NCBI GenBank assembly: GCA_964007475.1
Contig: OZ023275.1
Span: 3,534,001-3,598,000, forward strand
Source: Hybos culiciformis
Taxonomy: Eukaryota; Arthropoda; Insecta; Diptera; Hybotidae
Length of the DNA stretch: 64,000 bases
Direction: 5' to 3'
The notes under the pieces were generated by a model. The model was not told where the DNA came from. It did no database searches and saw only the letters and a program-made list of their open reading frames with translations. Every line of letters starts with the position of its first letter. The stretch's first letter is position 1. Positions 26,901-39,403 of this stretch are shown in pieces. Both the position numbers and the translations under genes were made by a program.

Positions 26901-28133
26901 CTTTATTGAAAGTAAAATGATAGTACAAATGTGTTGGCTGGAAATTAAGGTCAATTTTATTCTTTAATCCTTAAAAAATCAATATACTTGCTTGAGAATA
27001 TGTACGAGCGCGAGGTACGCAAATGTGCGAGAATATTGAGTCTAGCTGCTGTCTAATTAAATTTTTAAATATATTTTTTTTGCTAAAGAAATTGTAACTT
27101 GAAGTACATAGAGATTTAAAAAGCCCAAAATCTCGACAACTACATAATTTCAAAATCAATGTTGAACAGAAATGATTGAAATAATCTTCAAACATAAGAA
27201 AGTTCATATGTTTATTATATGAACATATTTTTTTTACAAATCAACAATTATAACTAAGTTCCACTTTTGACATTACGAAAAAAAAAACAGAATAAGTAAA
27301 ACAATTTGAATAAAACTTTTCAAATAATCGACGTTAAAATATTTTCCATTACTACTTACTGATCTCATTTTCTTATAAATAAATAAGTAAAGAAGTTTTT
27401 GGGGTCAAATTCTTTATGATGAACTTTAAATTTTCCCTTGACCAAGTATACTTGGTTGGCGTTTTATATTTTTCGTATTTTTTTTTATTTTTAACACCAG
27501 CATTGTAATAAAAAAAAGACACATTTACTTCTTTTTTGCGTATATATATTGTATATAGAAGATATAAAAATATTTGAAATTCTTTTGACGCGCGCAAAGA
27601 AGAAAAACAACTTAAGACGCAATGACATAAATTTAAAAATAAAAACTAAAGTATAAAATTTCACTATCAACAATATGGAAACAATATTTTTTTTTTTAAT
27701 CTGCTGGAACACAGTAAATTAAATAATATTGTTGACGTTGTGGTATAGGATATTTGGTTGTTAGAATTTCTGCGAATTGTTCAGAAATGATAAATTTGGA
27801 ACTTTTATTTGACATCATCAAAAAACTAATAGCATACTTTAAAACCGATATAAGTCACGATTATTATTCTATGATATGATTAAGCTTAACTGCTACATAT
27901 TGATTCATCAAAAGGATTCTTCTAACAGTCATGCAGTTTTAAATAAAAATATCTTGATAATTTAAAGTTATTTTTTCTTTTAATAATTATTTGAATTATT
28001 TCACAACACTCTTATTTTAACAAAAATTATTAGATTTTGTACCGAAGTGATCTTTTAATATATTTCGATTATGGTAAGATCATTGGAATTTTTTTCACTT
28101 ACTAAGTCAACCGTAGTGTTAGGGAAAATTCAC
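23979..28133 (+). repeat. Tandem segmental duplication, copy 1 (4,155 bp)
   Basis: Begins AAGGCATAAAAATTTG and ends GGGAAAATTCAC. It matches the copy at 28146-32300 at a constant offset of 4,167 bases, including homopolymers and a 20-base TA run. I saw no difference at any point compared. The unit has no terminal inverted repeat and no recognisable gene. Small open frames inside occur twice for this reason. Confidence 0.95.
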
Positions 28134-28145
28134 GGCATAAAAATC
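28134..28145 (+). repeat. 12-bp insert at the duplication junction
   Basis: GGCATAAAAATC sits between the copies. Its first 11 bases equal the start of the unit (AAGGCATAAAAAT without the first two A), so the joint reads as a short false start of copy 2. Confidence 0.85.
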
Positions 28146-31100
28146 AAGGCATAAAAATTTGTTCACAGTTTAAGTTTGGGGAATCACTCAAATGAACTCG
28201 GCTTATCTCGACTGCCCAATGTTCTTTTATATGCTTAATTTGTTTTAACGTAATTAAATCCGTTTTTTAATTTTAACTATTAATATTTCTTTTGGTTATA
28301 TTTATATCTTTATAAGACCTCTCATGGTACTGATAATCTATTGGGAATCATATGCAAAAATTTTATGTAAGTAAATGAAGTTTGTGAACATCACACCACC
28401 AACGAAATAATTGACCAAATATATAATTTTCATTGTTGAACTTATTTTATATTTATACTTTTTGCCTTAAGCGCAAAACAGCTTTAATATTATATAAACA
28501 TACAAGCTTAATATTTTTTTGTATTACATAAATCTTAATAGTGTTATATTATTTTTCATTAAATTTAATTTCCATAACTAAACCGTAAAATTTTATTCAG
28601 AAAATTTTAATACATTTTCAATTAATTCCGAGACATAAAAAGTGTAAAAGTATTTTATTTTTTTTTTTTTTTAACATCGACGATTAAACTTTACAGATTT
28701 TGCATTCACAAAATTATATTTTATAATCTTTTTAGTTTTGTAAGGAAACTTTATATGAAACGGGATTAAGAATTAGTTTTGAAGCAAGAAAAAAAAATTA
28801 GAGCGTAAAGAAGATGAAATTATGATAAATTGAATTTAAGAGAAAAAAACTCCAACATTGAATAAAATGGTTAGTTGATTGTAAGATTGAAAAAAAATTT
28901 CTTTTCTATAAGATTTTATAACATAATTTTTTTTTATTCAATACCAAATCTTTTTTATGGCAAACTTTCTAATATTTAGTTATTATTCTATACCTTAATT
29001 TTGTGTGCCATCATCACCATAGGGACAGCTAAGTAATAAAAAAAAACTGAAAGATTGAATGATTGAATATGATTTTTGTTTAATGACTATAAATTACTAC
29101 AAATTTTTTTCTTTCTATTTCGAACATTTGGCTACTATATTGCAGAAATGTGATGATTGTCTTGTTGTAAACACGATATCAGTATTAAAATTATTTTCTC
29201 TTTTAATCTTTTTTCGTCAATCTTATTTTTAGCGATTATTGACAAATACAGTCAAGAAAAATATTATTTCAGCTCTCTTTAGGTTTCTATTTAACCTTGT
29301 GATTATATCTAATGAAGTAAGCTGTACTGGAATATAATATTTGTAGATTTAAATATTGTTTTTGTGGTAATCTTATCCCACAGTTGAACATTCCCTTCAT
29401 AAAATTATAATTAAGGCAATGTTCTTTTATATCTATTTTGGTCAGTATATAAAAAGTAATAATACTATCTCATGCAAATCATACAAAGTTCCAAAGTATA
29501 TAGTAATTTTTTTTTTAACTATTATACCTACATATGAGTGCGTTAAAAAAAGTTTGGACCCTTTTAATATTGTAAAAAAAAATAATAATAAGAAAAAGAA
29601 AAAAAGAAAACCTCTTGAACTTAAAATTTATTTAATGAAAAGAATTTATTTATTAGAGCGAAAAAAAAAAACTATTTTGAATAATAAATAGAAGTTAAAA
29701 AGTTTGCATAATTTGTGCTGAACAAATTTTAAGGTCAAGTCTGTAGAAAAATCTTATTTTTTTTTTTAAATTTAAATTTAAATTTACATTCATTGACCAT
29801 ATGGTTATTTTTAAAATTATTTTTTATTTGTTTAGCTCTCGGGTGAAATCACTCAATCAATTTTAATAACTTTTTTTTTAACAAATAAACTTTTTCCTAA
29901 AAAGATTGGATATACTGTGTCTGATATTTGAGAATTAGATACTAACTAAGTTATAGCTGGTGTTTGTCGCAAAACTTTAAAATTATAACATACTTTATAC
30001 TTTTGAAAGAAACTTTCATTAGAAAATTACAGAATATTAATATTGAAATATATAAATTTTCACCAACATCAAATTTTATCACCATTGTGAATTAAATTGG
30101 TAACGCGATTAAGTTAAACAATTGTTGGATTTTTGATTTTTTTTTTGTAAATAGAATTTAAAATTGAATATTCATTATTTATAAACTTGGTAAAATAAAA
30201 AAAAAAATTTCTTATAAATAATTAGGCAATGAGAATTAAAAATCAAAGCTTAGCATTTAAATTTAGAACATACAGATTTTTTTTCTTTTAAAGTATTTTA
30301 TAGGTGAAGCTAATTTGAAATGTAAATAATTTGAACTCTATTGACTGTGAAGAAAGTTTATTTAATTTCGCAAAAATAATTTCGAAAAAAATTAAAAAAA
30401 AAAAAAGGCTCCAATAGTGCAAGGTATGTACATATCTGTACGTTAATATCAAGAAGACACGAATTTTAATAAAAAAAAAATATATATATATATATATATA
30501 TTATATTTTTTAAAAAGAAAATCAAAATTCATGCTGATTTAAGTTTTCGATAATTAAAGATGTTGTTGTAGGTATACCTTTCTTTTTTATTCTCTTTTTA
30601 TATTAACTTATATTCATTCACAATGAAAAAAAAAGCTTTCCGTGATTAAGACATAAAATTAACATAATTTTTTTTTTTTTTTTTATTAACTGAGAAAATA
30701 TAATGTAATTTTTTTTTTCAGCATTTTTTAACAATAATAAAAGAAATGGTTCGATGAACAAATTGATTTTTATTCAAAAAAAAAAAAAAATAAAAATTGT
30801 TTTTATCTATAAAAAAAGTTGTATTTTATATGCAAATAAATAATAATAATAAAAAAAACGTATTATAACAATTAGTGTTTTTTTAATTTATATTAAATAA
30901 CGGTTAAATAAAACATTAACGATTTAATTATAACAGTTTTGTTAGCAAGAAAAAAAAAACAGAATTAATAAATAATAAAATGCAAAAATATAAAGAAGTC
31001 AATGAATGAAAATATATGAAAACTCACGCGTAAACAAAATTATTTTGAGTACAATTTGAATTATATACTTTATTGAAAGTAAAATGATAGTACAAATGTG

Positions 31101-32300
31101 TTGGCTGGAAATTAAGGTCAATTTTATTCTTTAATCCTTAAAAAATCAATATACTTGCTTGAGAATATGTACGAGCGCGAGGTACGCAAATGTGCGAGAA
31201 TATTGAGTCTAGCTGCTGTCTAATTAAATTTTTAAATATATTTTTTTTGCTAAAGAAATTGTAACTTGAAGTACATAGAGATTTAAAAAGCCCAAAATCT
31301 CGACAACTACATAATTTCAAAATCAATGTTGAACAGAAATGATTGAAATAATCTTCAAACATAAGAAAGTTCATATGTTTATTATATGAACATATTTTTT
31401 TTACAAATCAACAATTATAACTAAGTTCCACTTTTGACATTACGAAAAAAAAAACAGAATAAGTAAAACAATTTGAATAAAACTTTTCAAATAATCGACG
31501 TTAAAATATTTTCCATTACTACTTACTGATCTCATTTTCTTATAAATAAATAAGTAAAGAAGTTTTTGGGGTCAAATTCTTTATGATGAACTTTAAATTT
31601 TCCCTTGACCAAGTATACTTGGTTGGCGTTTTATATTTTTCGTATTTTTTTTTATTTTTAACACCAGCATTGTAATAAAAAAAAGACACATTTACTTCTT
31701 TTTTGCGTATATATATTGTATATAGAAGATATAAAAATATTTGAAATTCTTTTGACGCGCGCAAAGAAGAAAAACAACTTAAGACGCAATGACATAAATT
31801 TAAAAATAAAAACTAAAGTATAAAATTTCACTATCAACAATATGGAAACAATATTTTTTTTTTTAATCTGCTGGAACACAGTAAATTAAATAATATTGTT
31901 GACGTTGTGGTATAGGATATTTGGTTGTTAGAATTTCTGCGAATTGTTCAGAAATGATAAATTTGGAACTTTTATTTGACATCATCAAAAAACTAATAGC
32001 ATACTTTAAAACCGATATAAGTCACGATTATTATTCTATGATATGATTAAGCTTAACTGCTACATATTGATTCATCAAAAGGATTCTTCTAACAGTCATG
32101 CAGTTTTAAATAAAAATATCTTGATAATTTAAAGTTATTTTTTCTTTTAATAATTATTTGAATTATTTCACAACACTCTTATTTTAACAAAAATTATTAG
32201 ATTTTGTACCGAAGTGATCTTTTAATATATTTCGATTATGGTAAGATCATTGGAATTTTTTTCACTTACTAAGTCAACCGTAGTGTTAGGGAAAATTCAC
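28146..32300 (+). repeat. Tandem segmental duplication, copy 2 (4,155 bp)
   Basis: Same unit as 23979-28133, in the same direction, ending GGGAAAATTCAC before unrelated sequence TTTTAGTAAAATTA. The absence of visible divergence means a very young duplication, or two haplotypes joined head-to-tail during assembly. Confidence 0.95.
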
Positions 32301-35300
32301 TTTTAGTAAAATTATATGATTATTATTATTATTATTTATATAGGTATGCATAATAGTTTTTTGTCTGGGAAGAAGATATTATTATTGTGGTTTACCACAT
32401 CGGAGAAATACTAACTAATAATCAAGGTTTTAAATATTTTTTATTATTATATTCTTTATTACTTGTACGTTGTACCTAGTAATTTATTTTAAGATACAAA
32501 TTTATTAGCGAAAAATTTTTTTCTTAACTCATTGCTTTTCATTTTTTTTTTTATATTTTTATTTATTATGACGAAAAACCGGTTAACTAATTTTCTATAC
32601 TCAGTCCACAAGTAAAAATTACAGAAACTTTGTTTTTTGTTTTTTTTCATATTAGAAGTTACAAAAACTTAGGTTCAAATAAATTCAAATCAATTGGTTT
32701 TTTATTTTCATTCGATTTAAAATTCTAATTGTATCTTGATGTGGTGCTATTTTTTAGTGTCGCTTTACGAGTTAGGTTTACAATAGATGAGAAAATATGT
32801 ATCGAATATACTGAATTTCCTAACAAAAGGAAGATAGTTACTGCAAGGGTCTAATTACGTTAAAGAAAAAATAAATTAGAAAGAAAGCTCCAGACCAACG
32901 AATCTTACTTGATTTTAGAATTAGAATAATACATTTTTCTTTCTCATTATGTGAAAAATCAGGCAAATTCATATTATTCCTTTTCAATTTTTTGATATAA
33001 AAATTTCGCATATTTGAATGATATAAATTTGAAATTCAATTTGAAATTCAAGTTTATAAAAAAATTAAAATTTTGATTTTTTGTCAAACAAGTTTAAAAA
33101 TTTAAAATTTTATTTTAATAAAATTGACAGTAGAATAGGTAGTTGGATCACTCTCAATTCCATTTGTAATATATAAGTGAGAATTATTTTCACTTGAAAT
33201 CATAACGTTTATTTAATATTTTCATTTTAAAAATAAAATAAAATTTATTTCTTTTTTTAAATTAAACCGGATTATTGTAATTTTATCGGTGGCTGATAGG
33301 ATATACAATGTTAATATTTTATGAAAAAAATAAAATAAAATAAAAATAAATAAATAATGTCACTTTCTTTAAAAATTGTCGCGATTTGATAACAAGCAAT
33401 TAAATTGTTTAATTTAAATATTGATAACTTCTAAATTACGTATGTATATGAATTTGTACTATTGTAACATACAATGTATTTAATTTTTTAAGCTATGAAA
33501 TATATTTTAAATTCGTAGACATAAAAATCATAACAAATATATGAAAATTCCTATACAGAAAATTTAAAGAATTAAAAACAAAAAATAATTATTAAATTTA
33601 ATTTATTATATAATTTAATTTATTATACAATATATATTCGAAAAAATCAACTGCATTGAATAAAGATTTGCTTTTAACTCTTTTTTCAAATCAATTTTCA
33701 ATTACTCAGTAAATTTTTTTTTTCATACGAATTCTTTTTGTAATGATTCTCATCCCTACGATGTTTTTTTTTTACATAATAGGGCTTAAAATTTATGTCG
33801 GTAGAGAGTCTATTCATTTTTCGATTTCTGTAAACAGTTTTATAATATTAAAAAATCCTAATATTAAATAGTTGATCCTATAGTTAGTTTCCTGTATTCT
33901 TGTGCGAATAAATTTTATATTAAAACATCAATATGTTAATCTGAATTCAGAGTATAGCATTAATGTTATCATTATGAATCCAAATCACATACATTTGGTA
34001 TTCTTGACAAACAAAACAGCCTGCGGTATAAGAATAATTTTTTCAAGCTTGAAGTTTGAAAAAGGCCCAAAACTATCTCTTAAGATATATTTTTGAGTTA
34101 AAACTTTAATTTTTCGGTAAAAAAAATGAGTAAAATATATCAGAGATTTGTTAGTAGAGATTTGTTAAGTTAAGTCTACTCGCTTTCCTCTTTAATATTT
34201 CTAGATTCATTCAAATTAATTCTGCATGGTTTTTTTTCCAATTTTAAAGTCTAAAAAATCATCCTTATCTAAAAATGATGAAAAAATATCAATTTTTTCT
34301 AGTTTTTTTTTTTCTTCGTATATAAAATAAATGAAACGAATGAAGTAAAGAGATTCACAATATATTTAAGAAAAGTATAAAAAAAATAAAAATAATTGAA
34401 ATGAAATGGAAAGACTAGAAAATATTTTTCCAAATCGGTGTCAGTAAGTTAAAATTGGACACAAATAAAACGAGATTTTTGTTCAAGAAATATCATAATA
34501 GGTGTAATTTAACAAAAAATAAAAATTACAAGTTGTAGAAATAAAAGCAACAGTTTTTAAAAACTTTTTTTTTCCTATATATTTTACTATTTAAACCGTA
34601 AATTATGCAGTAAAAAATAAAAATAAAAAATAAAAAGTTATGATAAGGAAAATCGGGAAAAGTTTTATTGAAAGTCAAAAAAAAACCATTTAAAATTATT
34701 ATAATATAATAATTATTTTTTTAACTTTGGAAAATATAAAATGGTAATTAATTTTGAGAAATTTTGCAAATTTTATTCTATGTATAATATAATCTACTAA
34801 AAGCGATACTAAATTAATATTGAAAAATTTCCTCTGAATGAATCTATACTATTAAAAAATAATAATCATAAAAATCATTTATCATTATTTGCAGGTGGTT
34901 TTCTTTTCGTGCGTCACAAAAATGCGTTGAACTTTAGCTGCAAATTAATTCAAATTCTTTGAATGCCAAAAAATGCGAAAACTTGTTCAGTTTCATCTCT
35001 GTTTTGGGTGTTAAAGGATCTGAACCAGACCATGAAAATTGTTATACTTGTTATGGTATATGTATTTAGCTAAATGTGATGAGTACCTATATGATATTTA
35101 AGGAACCTCAAAAATATATTTTGGTCCCTTGTTGGGATCAATCTGAAAGTTGAAAATGGGGTCCATATACTTCATTAATGACAAACACAATATGTTAGTT
35201 ATATAAAGTCACTTATACATGCATTTGTTAAAAATTCCAGTCCGTAAACGAAATTTAGGTAAAAAGTGATGATATAATATACTAAAGGAATATTGTACAT

Positions 35301-35828
35301 AATATAATAAAGAAATATGATAATTTCTTTAGTTTACTAAAATAATTTCCATTTATTTCTAAATAAATGTTCAATAGTTTTTTTTGTATGCAACATAATG
35401 TAACACAGTTAACAAGACAATTTGTTTTAGATATTTACCTAATAATTTTTATTATAACATAAGAACATAAGTACACATAAATAGTTATGTTGTTATACGT
35501 ATATATTTGTAATATATTTATGTAAACATTTTTTATGCTATTCATATTCATGCATTCATTGCAAATCTTAATCAAGATCAGACTTATTTTTTAAAAAATA
35601 TTCCGCTTTACATTGAACTCAAAATACAAAAGCGTGAACATTTTCTTGTATTATAGACTTAAGAAATTTGCAAAAAAAAAAAAAGAATAAAAATTAACTC
35701 CCACTCCCACTATCAAGAAAATTATAAGATTTATTTTTATTAATAAACTATATAGTTATTGTTATTATTAATAACAAAGCGTTTTATGAATATTTCCTCT
35801 TTATTATCCGCATATACATAAATATATT
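32301..35828. other. AT-rich DNA with one more complex island
   Basis: Mostly A/T-rich, with an (ATT)n run at about 32321-32337. The stretch 34890-35200 is of higher complexity (for example CTGAACCAGACCATG, GGTCCCTTGTTGGGATC) and may be a transposon relic, but I could not find its ends or a frame. A 64-codon frame at 33902-34096 is unrecognised and doubtful. Confidence 0.45.
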
Positions 35829-35855
35829 CAGAGTTGTAACATTTCAAATAATTCC

Positions 35856-36113
35856 CAGTACCAAATACAAAGTAATTGTATTTGAAAAGTACTGAATTCT
35901 TTTTTAAAAAAGTAATTGGATTTGATAAAGTACTGAATACAAAGTAATTGTATTTGAAAAGTACTGAATACTTTTTTCTAAAAGTAATTGGATTTGAAAA
36001 AGTACTGAATAAAAAGTAATTGTATTTGAAAAGTACTGAATACTTTTTTCTGAAAGTAATTGGATTTGAAAAAGTACTGAATAAAAAGTAATTGTATTTG
36101 AAAAGTACTGAAA
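35856..36113 (+). repeat. Left subterminal array of the hAT element
   Basis: About 72-bp units alternate AGTAATTGTATTTGAAAAG-TACTGAATAC and AGTAATTGGATTTGAAAAAG-TACTGAATA. Roughly three and a half units, each with two AGTACT palindromes. Such arrays often bind transposase in hAT elements; that role is inference. Confidence 0.85.
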
Positions 36114-36201
36114 TATCAGTAGTATTATTTATAATTATTTTTTCTTATCACTGCTGTTAAATTCGGTAGAAAAATAGCTAAAATAAAAAAATCTTCTATA
36201 T

Positions 36202-36910
36202 CAGGGGTGTCAACTGAATTTTTTACAAGATCTACTTCGCGCAGTAAAAATCCTCTGCGAACTATTTTTTCTAAAAGCAGGAGTAAGAGGAGAAGGCAAT
36301 ATTTAGGGATCCAAATTCTAAGTATTCGTGTGTTAAATTAGTTCGGTATTTCGACTTTATTATTTTCATTTGTGAAAATGCTGATTCGGAAAAATAATGT
36401 CGAACCAAAATAAACGTATACATTTTCAGCACATTTTTTTTAGATATTTATCTTCTGCTAAATATTTCCAGAATTTATCTTCGGAAGCTCTTGCTTTTAT
36501 ATAAATATCATTTTGCAAAGTAATAATTTCTGCTTCAAGTGTAATGTTATCAATATCAAACTACTTGAAAGATTTTTCGCAATTGTTTCTGCATTAATAT
36601 TGCCATTAAATAGAAAACTCATAAATAAAACTACATTATCAAGTTTTTGAATCTTCGAAACGGTTACCAAATTTTTCAATAAAATTCTTAGTTTCTTTGA
36701 TATATTTATTTTCATCATAATTAGTACAAAATAGAAGCCGAACTTTTTAATTGCGCCAACATGTTTGGAAAATTGGATAATTTTAAAGATTCCTGAAATT
36801 GAAAATGGCAATTTGAAAGAAAATAAATATCTGAAATATGAATATTTATTGGCGATCGACCTAAAATCATTTCGCGATCGACCGGTAGATCGACGTTATT
36901 GACACCTCAG
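36202..36910. mobile_element. Nested 709-bp decayed hAT element
   Basis: Left end CAGGGGTGTCAACTG, right end complement CTGAGGTGTCAATAACG, flanked by an exact 8-bp duplication TTCTATAT (36194-36201 and 36911-36918). GATCGACCGGTAGATCGACG near the right end is typical of the GTF2IRD2/ZBED-type hAT lineage, as I recall. It contains the transposase remnant at 36330-36811. Confidence 0.88.
36330..36811 (-). pseudogene. hAT transposase C-terminal remnant
   Basis: Read on the minus strand from 36811, an open frame of 104 codons is followed, in shifted frames, by pieces like LQNDIYIKARASEDKFWKYL and AEDKY, then YFGST and MK-IIKSKYRT. These fit the order seen in the dimerisation (hATC) end of hAT transposases. 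Frameshifts and stops break it between these pieces, so it cannot make transposase. The N-terminal and catalytic parts are missing. Confidence 0.65.
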
Positions 36911-38123
36911 TTCTATATGGTTAAAGAATACTAGCTACAATTATGACTCAATTGAATAAAATTACAAAATTTAGAAAAAGTGAGGATGCGAATTATGAGG
37001 GTCCCGAAACAATTTATACAGACATAATTTATACGAAAAAACATTATTCTACCATACAAATGAGTAATTTCGCTTTCAGAGACGTCATAATTTATATATG
37101 AATAAAGTTGTTTTTTTTGTATAAATAATATCGCTTTTAAAGTGACATTATTTATCATATGATCTATGTCGTTTTTTTTTTGTATAAATAATGTCGTTTA
37201 GAACGACACTATTTTTGGAACAATAAAATCGTTTTTTGATCGTATGAATAATGTCATTTAAGGGTTAGGGTTTTAACTTTCGAAAGATCGTGTTTTTTTT
37301 TTTTCTCTTATCTTATTGTTTAACATTTCAAGAATATGTCCTTAAAATTTTAGGTCGATAGAAGTAATATTCTCAAAGTTATTGTCTTATTAGTCTCCTG
37401 TCCTTTAACTCTCTGACTCTAGTTCATAAACTTTAGACGCGCTTTTTTCAAAACTACTTTTTTAAAGTCCGTGTTCACTGTCATTTCAAAACTACTTGAC
37501 CGATTCATTTCAAACTTTGTACAGATTTTTGACATATAAAATACCGCCCCCAACGTTTAGTAAAAAAATTTTTTTTTTCATTAAGGGTGTTTTCCACCCA
37601 CAAAAAGGCGGAATTTTTAGTGGAAAATAACAGTTTACACTTTAGATGGCCGCCAAAAATTTTTAAATGCAAAAAAAGAATATCAGAGAACGTTGGGGGG
37701 AAGATTTGATTATAATTTGACAAATTTTTCTTGGTTTTTTAATTTCAGATAATTTCCGGCCGAGTTATAGTGAACACCGCAAATTGTTTTTTTCTCAAGA
37801 CGTCCTGGGGGAAGCACTGTTACCGGGGGGTCCCGAAATAATTTATACGGACATAATTTATACGAAAAAACGACATTATTCATACCATACAAATGAATTA
37901 TGTCGCTTTCAGGCACGTCATAATTTATATATGAATAAAGTCGTTTTTTTTTCGTATAAATAATGTCGCTTCTAAACGACATTATTTCTACATGAATAAA
38001 GTCGTTTTTTGATCGTATGAATAATGTCATTTTTAAAACGACACTATTTATCGTATGTGAGTAAAAACGAATGTTGGCCGTACAAAATGTAGGTGAACTG
38101 ACATAACCGCGAATATTGTGTTC

Positions 38124-38274
38124 TAAGCAAAAGGGGAAGGGGAGGGGGCAGCAGGGCGGCGGGCGGGCGGTTGGTCAGTGGGATTTGCGGCTGGCGCCAG
38201 CCGCAAATCCCACTGACCAACCGCCCGCCCGCCGCCCTACTGCCCTGCTGCCCCCCCCCTTCCCCTTTTGCTTA
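38124..38274. repeat. GC-rich hairpin 1 of copy B
   Basis: A near-perfect palindrome centred on GGCGCC at about 38195. Arms run TAAGCAAAAGGGG ... GGGCAGCAGGGCGGC ... GTTGGTCAGTGGGATT ... TGCGGCTGGC and back. It is extremely GC-rich in a very AT-rich region. Open frames read through it on both strands are palindrome artefacts. Confidence 0.92.
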
Positions 38275-38300
38275 CCACACAACATTTTATCGGAGATATT

Positions 38301-38442
38301 GTGAGGTACACACCGGAAGGGGGGGCAGCAGGTCGGCGGGCGGGCGGTTGGTCAGTGGGATTTGCGGCGCCAGCCGCAAATTTTACTGACCAACCGCCCG
38401 CCCGCCTCCCTGCTGCCCCCCCTTCTCGTGTATCTACCTCAC
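38301..38442. repeat. GC-rich hairpin 2 of copy B
   Basis: Same core as hairpin 1 (GGTCAGTGGGATTTGCGGCG), but the outer arms are GTGAGGTACACACCGG and its imperfect complement ending ACCTCAC. Thus the same core is framed by a different outer stem. Confidence 0.9.
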
Positions 38443-39188
38443 AAATATTTTTTTTTTTACTCGCATACGATAAATAGTGTCGTTTTAAAAATGACATTAT
38501 TCATACGATAAAAAAACGACATTGTTCATACGATAAATAATGTCGTTTTAAAAGCGACATTATTTATACAAAAAAAAAACGACATTATTTATCGTATGAA
38601 TAATGTCGTTTTGTTTTTTGTATAAATAATGTCGCTTTCAAACGACATTATTTATCGTATGAACAATGTCGTTTTTCTCGTATAAATTATGTCCGTATAA
38701 ATTATTTCGTAGTGCCTGTTACCGGCTTATGCCTCAATATTTCAGCATGAAAAAATTACCCTATATTGTCAAAAGTATGCTCAATAATGTAGAAAAGGTC
38801 TGAATAAAATTACTCAATCCATATTTGAGAAATAAATTCCCAAAAAAAGTATTTTTTTTTACCTTGAAACCCTAACCCCCCCCTTAAACTGACACTATTT
38901 ATCGGGCACTCCGAAATAATTTATACGGACATAATTTATACGAGAAAAACGACATTGTTCATACTATAAATAATGTCGTTTGCAAGCGGCATTATTTATA
39001 CAAAAAAAAACGGCATTATTCATACGATAAATAATGTCGTTTTTTTTTTGTATAAATAATGTCGCTTTTAAAAACACATTATTTATCGTATGAACAATAT
39101 CGTTTTTTTATCGTATGAATAATGCCATTTTTAAAACGACACTATTTATCGTATGTGAGTAAAAAAGATAAAATATTTGTGTTGTAGG

Positions 39189-39287
39189 CACACGGGAAGG
39201 GGGGCAGCAGGACGGCGGGCGGGCGGTTGGTCAATGGGAACGGCCGCCCGCCGCTCTGCTGCCCCGCTTCCCGTGTGTACCTCACAA
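39189..39287. repeat. GC-rich hairpin, shortened, copy C
   Basis: Outer stem CACACGGGAAGGGG with its complement CTTCCCGTGTG. The core is truncated near GTTGGTCAATGGGAACGGCC, so the CCGCAAATCC part is lost. Confidence 0.85.
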
Positions 39288-39304
39288 TATCTCCGATAAA
39301 ATTT

Positions 39305-39403
39305 TGTGCTCTAAGCAAAAGGGGAAGGGGGGCAGCAGGGCGGCAGGCGGGCTGTTGGTCAGTGGGATTTGCGGCTGGTGCCCCCTTTTTGCTTAGAACA
39401 CAA
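39305..39403. repeat. GC-rich half-hairpin, copy C
   Basis: Left arm is complete from CTAAGCAAAAGGGGAAGG to GGATTTGCGGCTGG. The right arm jumps from TGCCCCC to TTTTTGCTTAG, so most of the return arm is deleted while the outer stem is kept. Confidence 0.85.

Larger units (their letters stand above)
37827..38716. mobile_element. Mutator-like foldback element, copy B (890 bp)
   Basis: Flanked by an exact 9-bp target duplication TGTTACCGG (37818-37826 and 38717-38725). The left end is GGGGTCCCGAAATAATT and the right-end complement GGCACTACGAAATAATT. Long arms of ATAAATAATGTCG palindromes surround two GC-rich hairpins. A 9-bp duplication with long inverted arms fits Mutator-like or Foldback elements. 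There is no transposase gene. Confidence 0.88.
37262..38883. mobile_element. TTAA-flanked TIR element interrupted by copy B
   Basis: Starts GGGTTAGGGTTTTAAC and ends GAAACCCTAACCCCCCCC, an inverted repeat, with TTAA on both sides (37258-37261 and 38884-38887). The flanks rejoin as the ACGACATT/ACACTATTTATCG sequence typical of copy A, which supports insertion into it. Without copy B it is about 720 bp. TTAA targeting fits piggyBac-like MITEs. A 72-codon minus frame at 37505-37723 is not recognised. Confidence 0.7.

Noticed and set aside
27360..27368. Three-codon ATG exon (MRS) before donor GTAAGT (-), also present in the second duplicate copy
   Set aside because: Nine bases with a donor-like word are expected by chance in 64 kb, and nothing else supports it.
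25252..31879. Pairs of identical small frames (for example 25252-25524 and 29419-29691)
   Set aside because: They are doubled by the tandem duplication, and their residue content is that of AT-rich noise; identity is not conservation.
38116..38497. Overlapping proline/arginine/alanine-rich open frames on both strands
   Set aside because: They are reads through the GC-rich palindromes; the same residues appear from both strands because the DNA is its own complement.
37262..38883. Interstitial telomere repeat (GGGTTAGGGTTT / AAACCCTAACCC)
   Set aside because: Only one to two units at each end, inverted and bounded by TTAA on both sides; these are transposon ends.
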